7,966 nt of DNA from positions 1 to 7,966 of the forward strand of contig DQVU01000058.1 of assembly GCA_015661585.1 (NCBI GenBank), given 5' to 3'. Below are positions 1 to 6,069 of the stretch, in pieces. Numbering within the stretch: position 1 is the first letter of the stretch; each line of letters starts with the position of its first letter. The DNA is from Methanothermococcus okinawensis (GTDB taxonomy: Archaea; AGJL01; Methanococci; Methanococcales; Methanococcaceae). A model generated the notes under the pieces. It was not told the origin of the DNA. It did not search any database and was given only the letters and a program-made list of their open reading frames with translations. A program made the translations under genes and the position numbers.

Positions 1-65
1 ATAATAAAAATCCCAATGAAAAATAATCAGTAAAAATGAAGTAATGAACTATATCTCATGATCTT

Positions 66-135
66 TCCTGAACACTAAGATAAAGAAGTTATATTAGAAG
101 ATATCCAGGGAATCATCCTCCCCCAATATTCAGGA
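66..135. repeat. Inverted repeat TCCTGAA / TTCAGGA
   Basis: TCCTGAA at 66-72 is the exact reverse complement of TTCAGGA at 129-135, with a 56-bp interior. The arms contain G and C, unlike the surrounding sequence. It could close a long RNA stem, but the spacing is wide and no function is evident. Confidence 0.3.
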
Positions 136-151
136 GTAGTATAATTATTTT

Positions 152-203
152 TTATAGTTATTATTTTATATTATCATTATTTTTTAATATTTTTTAACTA
201 TAA
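152..203. repeat. Inverted repeat TTATAGTTA / TAACTATAA
   Basis: A perfect 9-bp inverted repeat lies at 152-160 and 195-203, separated by 34 bp of almost pure A/T. In DNA this AT-rich such a repeat may arise by chance. The right arm overlaps the start of the hairpin at 201-224, so both cannot form at once, which would allow two alternative folds. Confidence 0.35.
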
Positions 204-224
204 CCTTGGTGGGAACGAAGGTTA
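201..224. other. Hairpin TAACCTT / AAGGTTA
   Basis: A 7-bp perfect stem (201-207 with 218-224) closes a 10-nt G-rich loop (GGTGGGAACG). The loop is the only G-rich cluster in a very AT-rich stretch. No run of T follows directly on the plus strand. On the minus strand the following bases are A/T-rich (TTAAAAAATATT), so it could act as a minus-strand terminator or be part of a small RNA. No known RNA family is recognised. Confidence 0.3.
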
Positions 225-275
225 ATACTAAATTAAAATTTTATAACAAAAAATAACAAATTGTAAAATATTTAA

Positions 276-464
276 AAGGAAGTAAATTATAAAAGAGAAG
301 GATCCTGTCTATATTATCCCGTAGAAGGTTCTGAGCATCGTAAGAAATAAAGTAGAATCCTGTTAATCCCATTCCTCCAGGATGTGTTAATCTCATCGCT
401 GTTAACGATTGGAATTTCAATCTTTCTTGAAGTGCTTAGGAATATTTTAGAAAGAAATAAATAG
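276..464 (+). pseudogene. Possible gene remnant with a C-terminal membrane helix
   Basis: One plus-strand frame runs from just after a TAA at 273-275 to a TAG at 462-464, interrupted by a single in-frame TAA at 348-350. The second half (351-461) encodes 37 residues, including LLIPFLQDVLISSLLTIGIS, and ends in a charged tail (LRNILERNK). That is the profile of a C-terminal transmembrane helix. There is no ATG and no ribosome binding site, so it is not an intact gene. The opposite strand is also open here (241-438, with an ATG at 394-396, 51 residues from that ATG), so the strand is uncertain. Composition is much less AT-rich than the flanks. The product family is not recognised; it may be a decayed membrane-protein gene or a chance frame. 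Confidence 0.25.
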
Positions 465-513
465 AGGCATATATAATTATTTTATTGTAAGTTTAGCAAT
501 GTTGTGTGTTTAA

Positions 514-534
514 CTTATCATAAATCATTATAAG
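514..534 (-). terminator. Imperfect hairpin after the SWIM gene
   Basis: CTTAT at 514-518 pairs with ATAAG at 530-534, with two further pairs beyond one mismatch, just 6 bp past the stop codon of the minus-strand SWIM gene. On the minus strand no clean T-run follows within the next bases. It is a weak candidate for a 3'-end processing or termination structure and could be chance in AT-rich DNA. Confidence 0.2.
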
Positions 535-539
535 ATCTA

Positions 540-1226
540 TCATAAACTTTCATCATCTATATTATAGTCGTAGTAATATTCCTCTACAAACCATAGTATG
601 TTGTACTTCTTTGCCAGGGCAAATAATCTCTCTACAACCTCCCTGTTCCCTCTCTCGAATATCTCATGAAGTATCATATCCAATATATCGTATAGTTCTT
701 CATCCTCAAAATAAGAGGAAGATATTATATCCTCCAAAAGTTTAAGTAATTCTTCATCCTTGGAGTTTTTTAAAAACCTGTTCCTTAGGAATGATCTAAA
801 GGTATAGATATTTTTCCTCTCGTATGGAATAAGTTTTAAAATAGAACGACCTTCCTCTAAGAGGTTGTCGTCCTTCTCGATAATTGCCTCCCATAGGTTG
901 TATTCTATAACTATATTCCTTAAGATCTCCAGTATCTTTTCCTTAGATTTCTTTTTCAAATCCTCAAATACTCTATCTCCATCTACATAATCGTTGTTTA
1001 AAAAAGCCTCTATAAGGGCATAGGCATGCTTGCAGTTGTATCTGTAGGGACAGGAGCAGATACCTGAGTAATCCTTCAAATCTACAACTGTATTGTAGAG
1101 TTCTCCACCCAATACTTTACCGTATAGTTTGTTGCCAAACTTCACACAGCATTTTACCAAGTTGTTTCTGTAGTAATTCTTACCTCTTTCTCTTATCTTA
1201 CTCTCATATACCCACTTATACCTCAT
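540..1226 (-). CDS. SWIM zinc-finger domain protein
   Basis: This encodes a 228-residue protein of unknown function. A SWIM zinc finger is visible at residues 57-67: C57-S-C59, five residues, then C65-K-H67, followed by AYALIEAF, the usual hydrophobic helix after the motif. SWIM domains bind zinc and take part in nucleic-acid or protein contacts. The N-terminal 50 residues are basic and contain a G-x-x-Y-Y segment often seen upstream of SWIM. Residues about 85-228 are acidic, rich in Glu, Leu and Tyr, predicted helical, and end in a very acidic tyrosine-rich tail (about 214-228). There is no signal peptide or membrane segment, so it is probably cytoplasmic. No ribosome binding site precedes the ATG; a TATA-like box 22-32 bp upstream suggests a leaderless mRNA. 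It is divergent from the glutamate synthase genes and has no operon partner in the window. The SWIM call is firm; the role is unknown. Confidence 0.85.
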   Translation of the reverse strand: MRYKWVYESKIRERGKNYYRNNLVKCCVKFGNKLYGKVLGGELYNTVVDLKDYSGICSCPYRYNCKHAYALIEAFLNNDYVDGDRVFEDLKKKSKEKILEILRNIVIEYNLWEAIIEKDDNLLEEGRSILKLIPYERKNIYTFRSFLRNRFLKNSKDEELLKLLEDIISSSYFEDEELYDILDMILHEIFERGNREVVERLFALAKKYNILWFVEEYYYDYNIDDESL

Positions 1227-1246
1227 AGTAAAACCATAATAAAATT

Positions 1247-1260
1247 TTTATAATATAAAT
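1247..1260 (-). promoter_or_regulatory. TATA-like box for the SWIM gene
   Basis: Read on the minus strand, TTATATTATAA (1248-1258) lies 22-32 bp upstream of the SWIM start codon. Archaeal transcription usually starts about 25 bp downstream of such a box, which puts the start at or very near the ATG. This agrees with the absence of a Shine-Dalgarno sequence. The neighbourhood is so AT-rich that the exact box is uncertain. Confidence 0.4.
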
Positions 1261-1320
1261 AATTTTTTATAATAAAATTAAACTTAGAGAGATAAATACC
1301 CATTGTTAATAACTCTTTTT

Positions 1321-1340
1321 TAATCTATTATAATCTATTA
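1321..1340. repeat. Tandem 10-mer TAATCTATTA upstream of glutamate synthase genes
   Basis: TAATCTATTA occurs twice back to back (1321-1330 and 1331-1340), with the following TA continuing the pattern. It lies 11 bp before the Shine-Dalgarno of the amidotransferase gene. A head-to-tail repeat at one-turn spacing would suit a regulator binding one face of the helix, or it may be simple AT-rich slippage. No GGAA-N6-TTCC operator of the methanogen nitrogen repressor NrpR is seen in this intergenic region. Confidence 0.4.
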
Positions 1341-1362
1341 TACTTAAATTGGAGGGTTAAAT

Positions 1363-2445
1363 ATGTGTGGCATTATCGGATTTATAAGTAGAAAGAAGAG
1401 GTTGATAAGAGGAGATAAGATAGCAATAGCGTTGGATAGTTTAAAGGAGAGGGGAAATGGACAAGGTTCAGGATACGTAGGTTATGGGATCTATCCAGAT
1501 TATAAGGATTACTATGCTCTACATGTTTTCTTAAAGAACACTCCTACTTACCATAAGATAATAGATAAGGTAAAAAATATACTGAGTAAATACGGGGTTG
1601 TAGTTAAGGATGAAGAGATCCCTGTAAAGGAGGGGGTTTTAAAAAAGGAGTTTATACCTTGGAGATTCTTCTACGACTTCCACGACTCCTACAAGGATAT
1701 TGAAAACGATCTAATGGTAAATATAGTAATGGAGATAAACGACAAGGTTAATGGAGCCTTTGTATTCTCCAGTGGTAAGAACTTAGGTGTCTTCAAGGCT
1801 ACAGGATGGCCTAAGGAGGTGGCAGAATTCTACAGGTTGGATGAGTACGAGGGTTATATGTGGCTGGCCCATGCAAGGTATCCTACAAACACGAGAGGTT
1901 GGTGGGGAGGTGCCCATCCCTTCAATATACTCAACTGGTCTGTTGTACATAACGGGGAGATAACAAGTTACGGTACAAACAAGAGATACGTGGAGAGTTT
2001 CGGTTATAAGTGTAGGATGTTCACAGATACAGAGGTTGTAGCCTATATCTTCGATCTCCTTATCAGGAAGCATAAACTACCTGTGGAGTACGCCCTAAGT
2101 GCCATAGCGCCTAAGTTCTGGGATGAGATAGAGAGGATGGATGAGGAGGAGAGGAGGATACATGAGGCAATAAGGATGACCTACGGTCCAGCTGCACTAA
2201 ATGGACCTTTCGCCATAGTGGTTGGTACCCATGAGGGAATGATATTTATGAATGGAGATATAGAGAAAAACAACACCATGATAGGACTTACAGATAGGAT
2301 AAAACTTAGACCCCTTGTAGCCGCCGAGAAGGATGATTTAGTATTTGTATCCAGTGAGGAGGCTGCCATAAGAAGAATATGTCCAGAATTAGATAAAGTG
2401 GAGATGCCTGATGCTGGATCCCCTGTAATCGTTAGAATAGAGTAA
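1363..2445 (+). CDS. Glutamate synthase amidotransferase subunit (class-II GATase)
   Basis: This 360-residue protein matches the first domain of bacterial GltB, encoded as a separate subunit. It would hydrolyse glutamine to glutamate and pass ammonia to the synthase subunit. After removal of Met1, Cys2 is the N-terminal nucleophile (MCGIIGF). Class-II amidotransferase signatures follow: H170-A-R172-Y-P-T-N-T, GWWGGAHPF (179-187), V195-H-N-G-E199 and T221-D-T-E224. The C-terminal part (about 270-360) completes the Ntn fold, including LNGPFAIVVG and the late LVFVSSEEAA. GGAGGG at 1351-1356, six bases before the ATG, sets the start. The synthase gene begins 28 bp after the stop, so the two are probably co-transcribed. 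It also resembles GlxB/MgsA of bacterial N-methylglutamate synthase, but the context favours glutamate synthase. The function is likely; the exact partner is inferred from neighbours. Confidence 0.93.
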   Translation: MCGIIGFISRKKRLIRGDKIAIALDSLKERGNGQGSGYVGYGIYPDYKDYYALHVFLKNTPTYHKIIDKVKNILSKYGVVVKDEEIPVKEGVLKKEFIPWRFFYDFHDSYKDIENDLMVNIVMEINDKVNGAFVFSSGKNLGVFKATGWPKEVAEFYRLDEYEGYMWLAHARYPTNTRGWWGGAHPFNILNWSVVHNGEITSYGTNKRYVESFGYKCRMFTDTEVVAYIFDLLIRKHKLPVEYALSAIAPKFWDEIERMDEEERRIHEAIRMTYGPAALNGPFAIVVGTHEGMIFMNGDIEKNNTMIGLTDRIKLRPLVAAEKDDLVFVSSEEAAIRRICPELDKVEMPDAGSPVIVRIE

Positions 2446-2473
2446 AGAGTAAAATATGGAGGAGGAGTGTAAG

Positions 2474-4006
2474 ATGATACCCTCAGCAGTTCCACCAAAG
2501 TACAAGGTAGAAATAGATAGAGATAGATGTATGCTCTGTGGGAGATGTGTAGAGGAGTGTTCCTGGGGAGTTTATAGGAAGGAGAAGGATAGAATAGTTA
2601 TATACTCCAATAGATGTGGAGCCTGTCAGAGATGTATAGTTATGTGTCCAAGGGATGCTATAACAGTAAGGAGAAATATAACGTGTTGGAGAGACCACCC
2701 ACTTTGGACAGCAGAGGTAAGGGAGGACATTATAAATCAATCTAAGACTGGCTGCGTATTACTAAGTGGTATGGGAAATGCTAAGGAGTATCCAACCTAT
2801 TTCGACCGTATAGTCTTAGATGCCTGTCAGGTGACCAACCCATCTATAGACCCCCTCCGAGAACCTATGGAGTTGAGGACTTATATAGGGAAGAAACCAA
2901 AAAAGTTAGAGTTTGAATTTGTAGAGGAGGAGATAGACGGTAAGAAAATTAAGAAGGCTAAGTTAAAAACTAAGATAGCACCTAATTTAAAGTTGGAAAC
3001 ACCTATCATGATAGCCCATATGTCCTATGGGGCTCTATCTTTAAATGCTCATTTAGCAATGGCAAAGGCTGTTAAGGAGTGTGGAACCTACATGGGTTCT
3101 GGAGAGGGGGGACTCCATAAGGCACTCTACCCCTATGCAGATCATATAATTACCCAGGTGGCAAGTGGGAGATTCGGGGTAAATGTGGATTACTTAAACA
3201 GAGGAGCTGCAATTGAGATAAAGATAGGGCAGGGTTCAAAACCTGGGATAGGTGGCCACCTACCAGGGGAGAAGGTAACTGCAGAGGTTTCTATGACAAG
3301 GATGATTCCTGAAGGTACTGATGCCATATCTCCAGCTCCACACCACGATATCTACTCCATAGAAGATCTGGCACAGTTGGTAAGGAGTTTGAAGGAGGCA
3401 ACAAGGTGGAAGAAACCTGTCTTTGTGAAGATTGCAGCAGTACATAACGTAGCAGCCATTGCAAATGGTATTGCAACCTCAGATGCAGATGCAGTTGTAA
3501 TAGATGGATTTAAGGGTGGTACAGGAGCAGCTCCAAAGGTATTCAGGGATCACGTTGGAATACCTATAGAGATGGCAATTGCAGCAGTTGATGAGAGACT
3601 TAGGGAGGAAGGTGTTAGAAACGAGGTAAGTATTATAGCCAGTGGAGGTATTAGGAACTCTGCAGATGTGTTTAAGGCCATAGCCCTTGGAGCAGATGCA
3701 GTCTATATCGGAACTGCGGCTATGGTGGCCTTAGGGTGTAGGGTATGTGGTAGATGCTACACTGGACAGTGTGCCTGGGGCATTGCAACACAGAGACCTG
3801 AGTTGGTTAATAGGTTAGATGTTGAGGAGGGAGCTAGGAGAGTGGCAAACCTTATAAAGGCCTGGACTCTCGAGATCAAGGAGTTACTTGGAGCAGCTGG
3901 AATTAATTCTATAGAGAGTTTAAGAGGAAATAGAGACAGATTAAGAGGTATTGGGTTAAATGAGGTGGAGTTAAAGGCTTTAGGGATCAAACACGCTGGA
4001 TTTTAA
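2474..4006 (+). CDS. gltB: Archaeal-type glutamate synthase, FMN / iron-sulfur subunit
   Basis: This 510-residue synthase subunit makes glutamate from 2-oxoglutarate and ammonia by way of 2-iminoglutarate. An N-terminal ferredoxin domain holds two CxxCxxCxxxC sets (C19, 22, 25, 29 and C48, 51, 54, 58), enough for two [4Fe-4S] clusters. The FMN-binding barrel follows (about 150-480), with QVASGRFGV, SPAPHHDIYSIEDLAQL, FVKIAAVHN, GFKGGTGAAP and IIASGGIR. The cysteines C422, C428 and C433 match the [3Fe-4S] pattern of bacterial GltB, and an extra C425 lies between them. The ATG at 2474 is preferred over an in-frame ATG at 2456: GGAGGAGGAG (2458-2467) is then a good Shine-Dalgarno, and the length equals the 510 residues I remember for the M. 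jannaschii homologue. The N-terminal ferredoxin domain replaces the NADPH branch of bacterial enzymes, so electrons probably enter from the FrhB-like protein downstream or from ferredoxin. Confidence 0.95.
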   Translation: MIPSAVPPKYKVEIDRDRCMLCGRCVEECSWGVYRKEKDRIVIYSNRCGACQRCIVMCPRDAITVRRNITCWRDHPLWTAEVREDIINQSKTGCVLLSGMGNAKEYPTYFDRIVLDACQVTNPSIDPLREPMELRTYIGKKPKKLEFEFVEEEIDGKKIKKAKLKTKIAPNLKLETPIMIAHMSYGALSLNAHLAMAKAVKECGTYMGSGEGGLHKALYPYADHIITQVASGRFGVNVDYLNRGAAIEIKIGQGSKPGIGGHLPGEKVTAEVSMTRMIPEGTDAISPAPHHDIYSIEDLAQLVRSLKEATRWKKPVFVKIAAVHNVAAIANGIATSDADAVVIDGFKGGTGAAPKVFRDHVGIPIEMAIAAVDERLREEGVRNEVSIIASGGIRNSADVFKAIALGADAVYIGTAAMVALGCRVCGRCYTGQCAWGIATQRPELVNRLDVEEGARRVANLIKAWTLEIKELLGAAGINSIESLRGNRDRLRGIGLNEVELKALGIKHAGF

Positions 4007-4191
4007 ATAAACAATAATAATTATTATAATAAAAATAATTACAATTAGAATTAATCGAAAAAAGAGATTCTTCAGTTGTTAAACCACTTAATATTAACTA
4101 ATCTTGCTGTTTAAGGTTTTAATCTCTATCTTTAACAGGTAGATGGGAAATAAGTTTATAAAATATTTTTTAATTTTTTTAAGGTGGAATC
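4007..4191 (+). promoter_or_regulatory. 185-bp gap inside the glutamate synthase cluster with inverted repeats
   Basis: No gene is seen here. Just past the gltB stop, ATAATAATTATTAT (4014-4027) is a perfect 14-bp palindrome. AGAGATT (4063-4069) pairs with AATCTCT (4121-4127), and inside it AAAC (4081-4084) pairs with GTTT (4116-4119) and CTTAA (4087-4091) with TTAAG (4111-4115), giving a nested stem. A TATA-like TTTATAAAATA lies at 4155-4165, and the Shine-Dalgarno AAGGTGG at 4181-4187. The box is so near the gene that transcription from it would start about at the Shine-Dalgarno, which is awkward. Transcription from further upstream, or read-through of the hairpin, is equally possible. The gap may let the last two genes be expressed separately from the first two. 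Confidence 0.4.
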
Positions 4192-4977
4192 ATGGAAAAT
4201 GAGGAGATGGTAATAATAGACGCCAAGGATATGAACTACAGGGAGTTAAATGAAAAAATCCACGAAGTTCTGAATAAAAACCCCAACATAAAAAAGATCG
4301 TCTTAAAAAATGTCTTAGGGCAGAGGTACATAGGAAACGGTATCCAAAAAAGGGATCTAACCATCGAGATCTACGGGGTACCTGGGGGAGATCTTGGGAT
4401 GTTCATGAGTGGCCCTACTATTATAGTCTACGGTAATACAGAACACGCCCCAGGGAACACCATGGATGACGGTAAGATTATAATCCATGGGAGTGGGGGA
4501 GATGTAACTGGACACTCCATGAGAGGGGGAAAGATATTTGTAAGGGATGATGTGGGTTATAGAAGTGGTATCCATATGAAGGAGTACAAGGATAAGTTTC
4601 CAGTACTGGTTATAGGTGGTAGGGCTAAGGATTTCTTGGGGGAGTATATGGCTGGAGGTATGATATTGGTGCTGAATATAGATAGAGAGGGTAAGGATCT
4701 TGGAAAGATTAAGGGGAGGATGATAGGGACAGGTATCCATGGGGGAAGTATCTATATAAGGGGAGAGGTGGATGAGTTCCAACTTGGTGTAGCGGCAGAT
4801 ATTAAGGAATTTACAGAAAAGGATAGGGAGAAAATAAAGGGATATATAGAGGAGTTCTGTAATTATTTCAATCTAAATGAGGATATAAAGGAGAAACTGA
4901 TAAACTCGGAGTACACCAAGATAGCACCAGTATCTAAGAGACCTTTTGGAAAGTTATACACCCACGATTTAAGATAA
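4192..4977 (+). CDS. Glutamate synthase GXGXG (beta-helix) subunit
   Basis: This 261-residue protein corresponds to the C-terminal domain of bacterial GltB, here a separate subunit. The domain has no catalytic residues of its own; it is a right-handed beta-helix that holds the other domains together around the ammonia channel. The repeats are plain at about residues 64-190: GGDLG, GNTEHAPGNTMDDGKIIIHG, GGDVTGHSMRGGKIFV, GEYMAGGMILVL and GTGIHGGSIYIRG. Residues 1-60 form a short alpha/beta lead-in and about 205-261 a helical tail absent from the minimal repeat. AAGGTGG at 4181-4187 supports the ATG at 4192. It is separated from gltB by 185 bp and followed after 18 bp by the FrhB-like gene. Related GXGXG proteins also occur in tungsten formylmethanofuran dehydrogenase (FwdC) and as GlxC/MgsB, but the neighbours point to glutamate synthase. 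Confidence 0.9.
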   Translation: MENEEMVIIDAKDMNYRELNEKIHEVLNKNPNIKKIVLKNVLGQRYIGNGIQKRDLTIEIYGVPGGDLGMFMSGPTIIVYGNTEHAPGNTMDDGKIIIHGSGGDVTGHSMRGGKIFVRDDVGYRSGIHMKEYKDKFPVLVIGGRAKDFLGEYMAGGMILVLNIDREGKDLGKIKGRMIGTGIHGGSIYIRGEVDEFQLGVAADIKEFTEKDREKIKGYIEEFCNYFNLNEDIKEKLINSEYTKIAPVSKRPFGKLYTHDLR

Positions 4978-4995
4978 AAGACAAAGGTGGAAGGG

Positions 4996-6069
4996 ATGAA
5001 ATCATATTTAAAATTAAAGGAAGAAGTGTGGGATAGAAACATATGTTCAGGATGTGGGGCCTGTGTCTCAGTATGTCCTGTAGATAACATATACTTCAAG
5101 GAGGAGAGTCCTGTAAAGTTTGTATGTGATGAATGTGCCTGTATTATAGTACCTGTGGAGGGTATAGAGCATCCAGTATCTGCAGAGTTCTGTAAAACTA
5201 CACTCTACGATGTAAGATGTGGAGCCTGCTACGACGCCTGTCCAAGGACAGAGAAAACCTATATTCCAAATATTGAACCTGGTTTAGGTAGGATACTGAA
5301 AAAATATAGGGCCAAGGCAAAGATAGAGGTAAAGAACGCCCAAAATGGAGGAGTGGTAACTGCAATACTCGCCAACGCCTTTGAGGAGGGACTTATAGAT
5401 GGGGCATTAGTTATGAGGGAGGATAGATGGACGTTGGAACCAGAGCCCTATCTTGCTACCTCAAAGGAAGAGGTTATAGAATCTGCAGGGAGTAAGTACA
5501 ACTGGAACGTCCCTATACTTAGAACCCTTAAGGATGCTGTAATGAATAAAAAACTGAGGAGAATAGCGATAGTGGGAACTCCCTGTGTAATGGATGCTAT
5601 ATATCAGATAATGTCTTCAAATAACGATCTACTTAGACCTTTCAAAAATGCCATAAGACTGAAGATAGGACTATTCTGTTTTGAAACCTACGACTACGAT
5701 AGGATGGTAAAGATACTTGAGGAGAGGGATATTAAACCCTGGACAGTGAGGAAGATGGAGATAGTAGGAAGGGAGTTGAGGATTACACTTATAAATGGAG
5801 ACACTGTTAGATTCAACTTGAAGGATATAGAGCATGCAGTTAGAGTAGGTTGTAAAGTTTGTAGGGATTTCACAGGGATCACTGCAGATATCTCTGTAGG
5901 AAACGTAGGGACGCCCGTTGGATACTCCACTGTACTTGTAAGAACACCTTGGGGCGAGGGATTTATAGATAGAGCACATAGAAATGGGTATATTTCTATA
6001 GAGGAGGATGTGAATTTAGATGTCATCAAAAAACTTGTGGAGTTGAAGAAAAAAAGAAAGACTGTGTAG
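4996..6069 (+). CDS. FrhB-family F420-linked iron-sulfur flavoprotein
   Basis: This 357-residue protein belongs to the F420-reducing hydrogenase beta-subunit (FrhB/FdhB) family, whose members carry FAD and iron-sulfur clusters and exchange hydride with coenzyme F420. The N-terminus has a ferredoxin motif C17xxC20xxC23xxxC27P, more cysteines at 44, 47, 49 and 66, and a second C75xxC78xxxC82P. Family motifs follow: NGGVVTA from 117, SKYNW near 166-170, GTPC 194-197, GLFCFE 226-231, C288xxC291xD293 and ADISVGNVG 299-307. The ATG at 4996 is chosen because AGGTGG (4985-4990) precedes it at normal spacing; a GTG at 4987 lies inside that Shine-Dalgarno and lacks one of its own. It starts 18 bp after the GXGXG gene, so it is probably co-transcribed with it. 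With no GltD-like protein nearby, it is the likely electron-input subunit of the glutamate synthase. Family: strong. Partner: inferred. Confidence 0.9.
   Translation: MKSYLKLKEEVWDRNICSGCGACVSVCPVDNIYFKEESPVKFVCDECACIIVPVEGIEHPVSAEFCKTTLYDVRCGACYDACPRTEKTYIPNIEPGLGRILKKYRAKAKIEVKNAQNGGVVTAILANAFEEGLIDGALVMREDRWTLEPEPYLATSKEEVIESAGSKYNWNVPILRTLKDAVMNKKLRRIAIVGTPCVMDAIYQIMSSNNDLLRPFKNAIRLKIGLFCFETYDYDRMVKILEERDIKPWTVRKMEIVGRELRITLINGDTVRFNLKDIEHAVRVGCKVCRDFTGITADISVGNVGTPVGYSTVLVRTPWGEGFIDRAHRNGYISIEEDVNLDVIKKLVELKKKRKTV

Larger units (their letters stand above)
1..539. other. AT-rich region without an intact gene
   Basis: This 539-bp stretch has no open frame with a normal start and ribosome binding site. 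It alternates very AT-rich parts (about 141-295) with two patches of more balanced composition (about 60-140 and 296-464). The second patch reads like coding remnants and is listed separately. Several inverted repeats occur: 66-72 with 129-135, 152-160 with 195-203, and 201-207 with 218-224. I saw no tRNA T-loop motif, no C/D-box pair and no CRISPR-like repeated unit. It could be an eroded gene region, or could hold an unrecognised small RNA. The 3' end of the minus-strand SWIM gene faces into it, so its right end probably contains that gene's termination region. Confidence 0.6.

Noticed and set aside
399..440. Possible CRISPR-like repeat (GATTGAAATTCC on the minus strand, resembling ATTGAAA repeat ends)
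   Set aside because: Only one copy is present and there is no regular repeat-spacer pattern; the element is better seen as a local palindrome inside the coding-like patch.
1..539. tRNA or C/D-box small RNA
   Set aside because: No T-loop GGTTCRAATCC-like motif, and no RTGATGA box paired with CTGA at suitable spacing, on either strand.
1227..1362. NrpR nitrogen-repressor operator (GGAA-N6-TTCC)
   Set aside because: I looked for it upstream of the first glutamate synthase gene and in 4007-4191; no GGAA with a TTCC six bases later occurs in either gap.
2456..2473. Upstream in-frame ATG for gltB
   Set aside because: It would place the GGAGGAGGAG Shine-Dalgarno inside the coding region and has no site of its own; the ATG at 2474 fits better.
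4987..4995. GTG start for the FrhB-like protein
   Set aside because: The GTG is part of the AGGTGG Shine-Dalgarno serving the ATG at 4996 and has no ribosome binding site before it.
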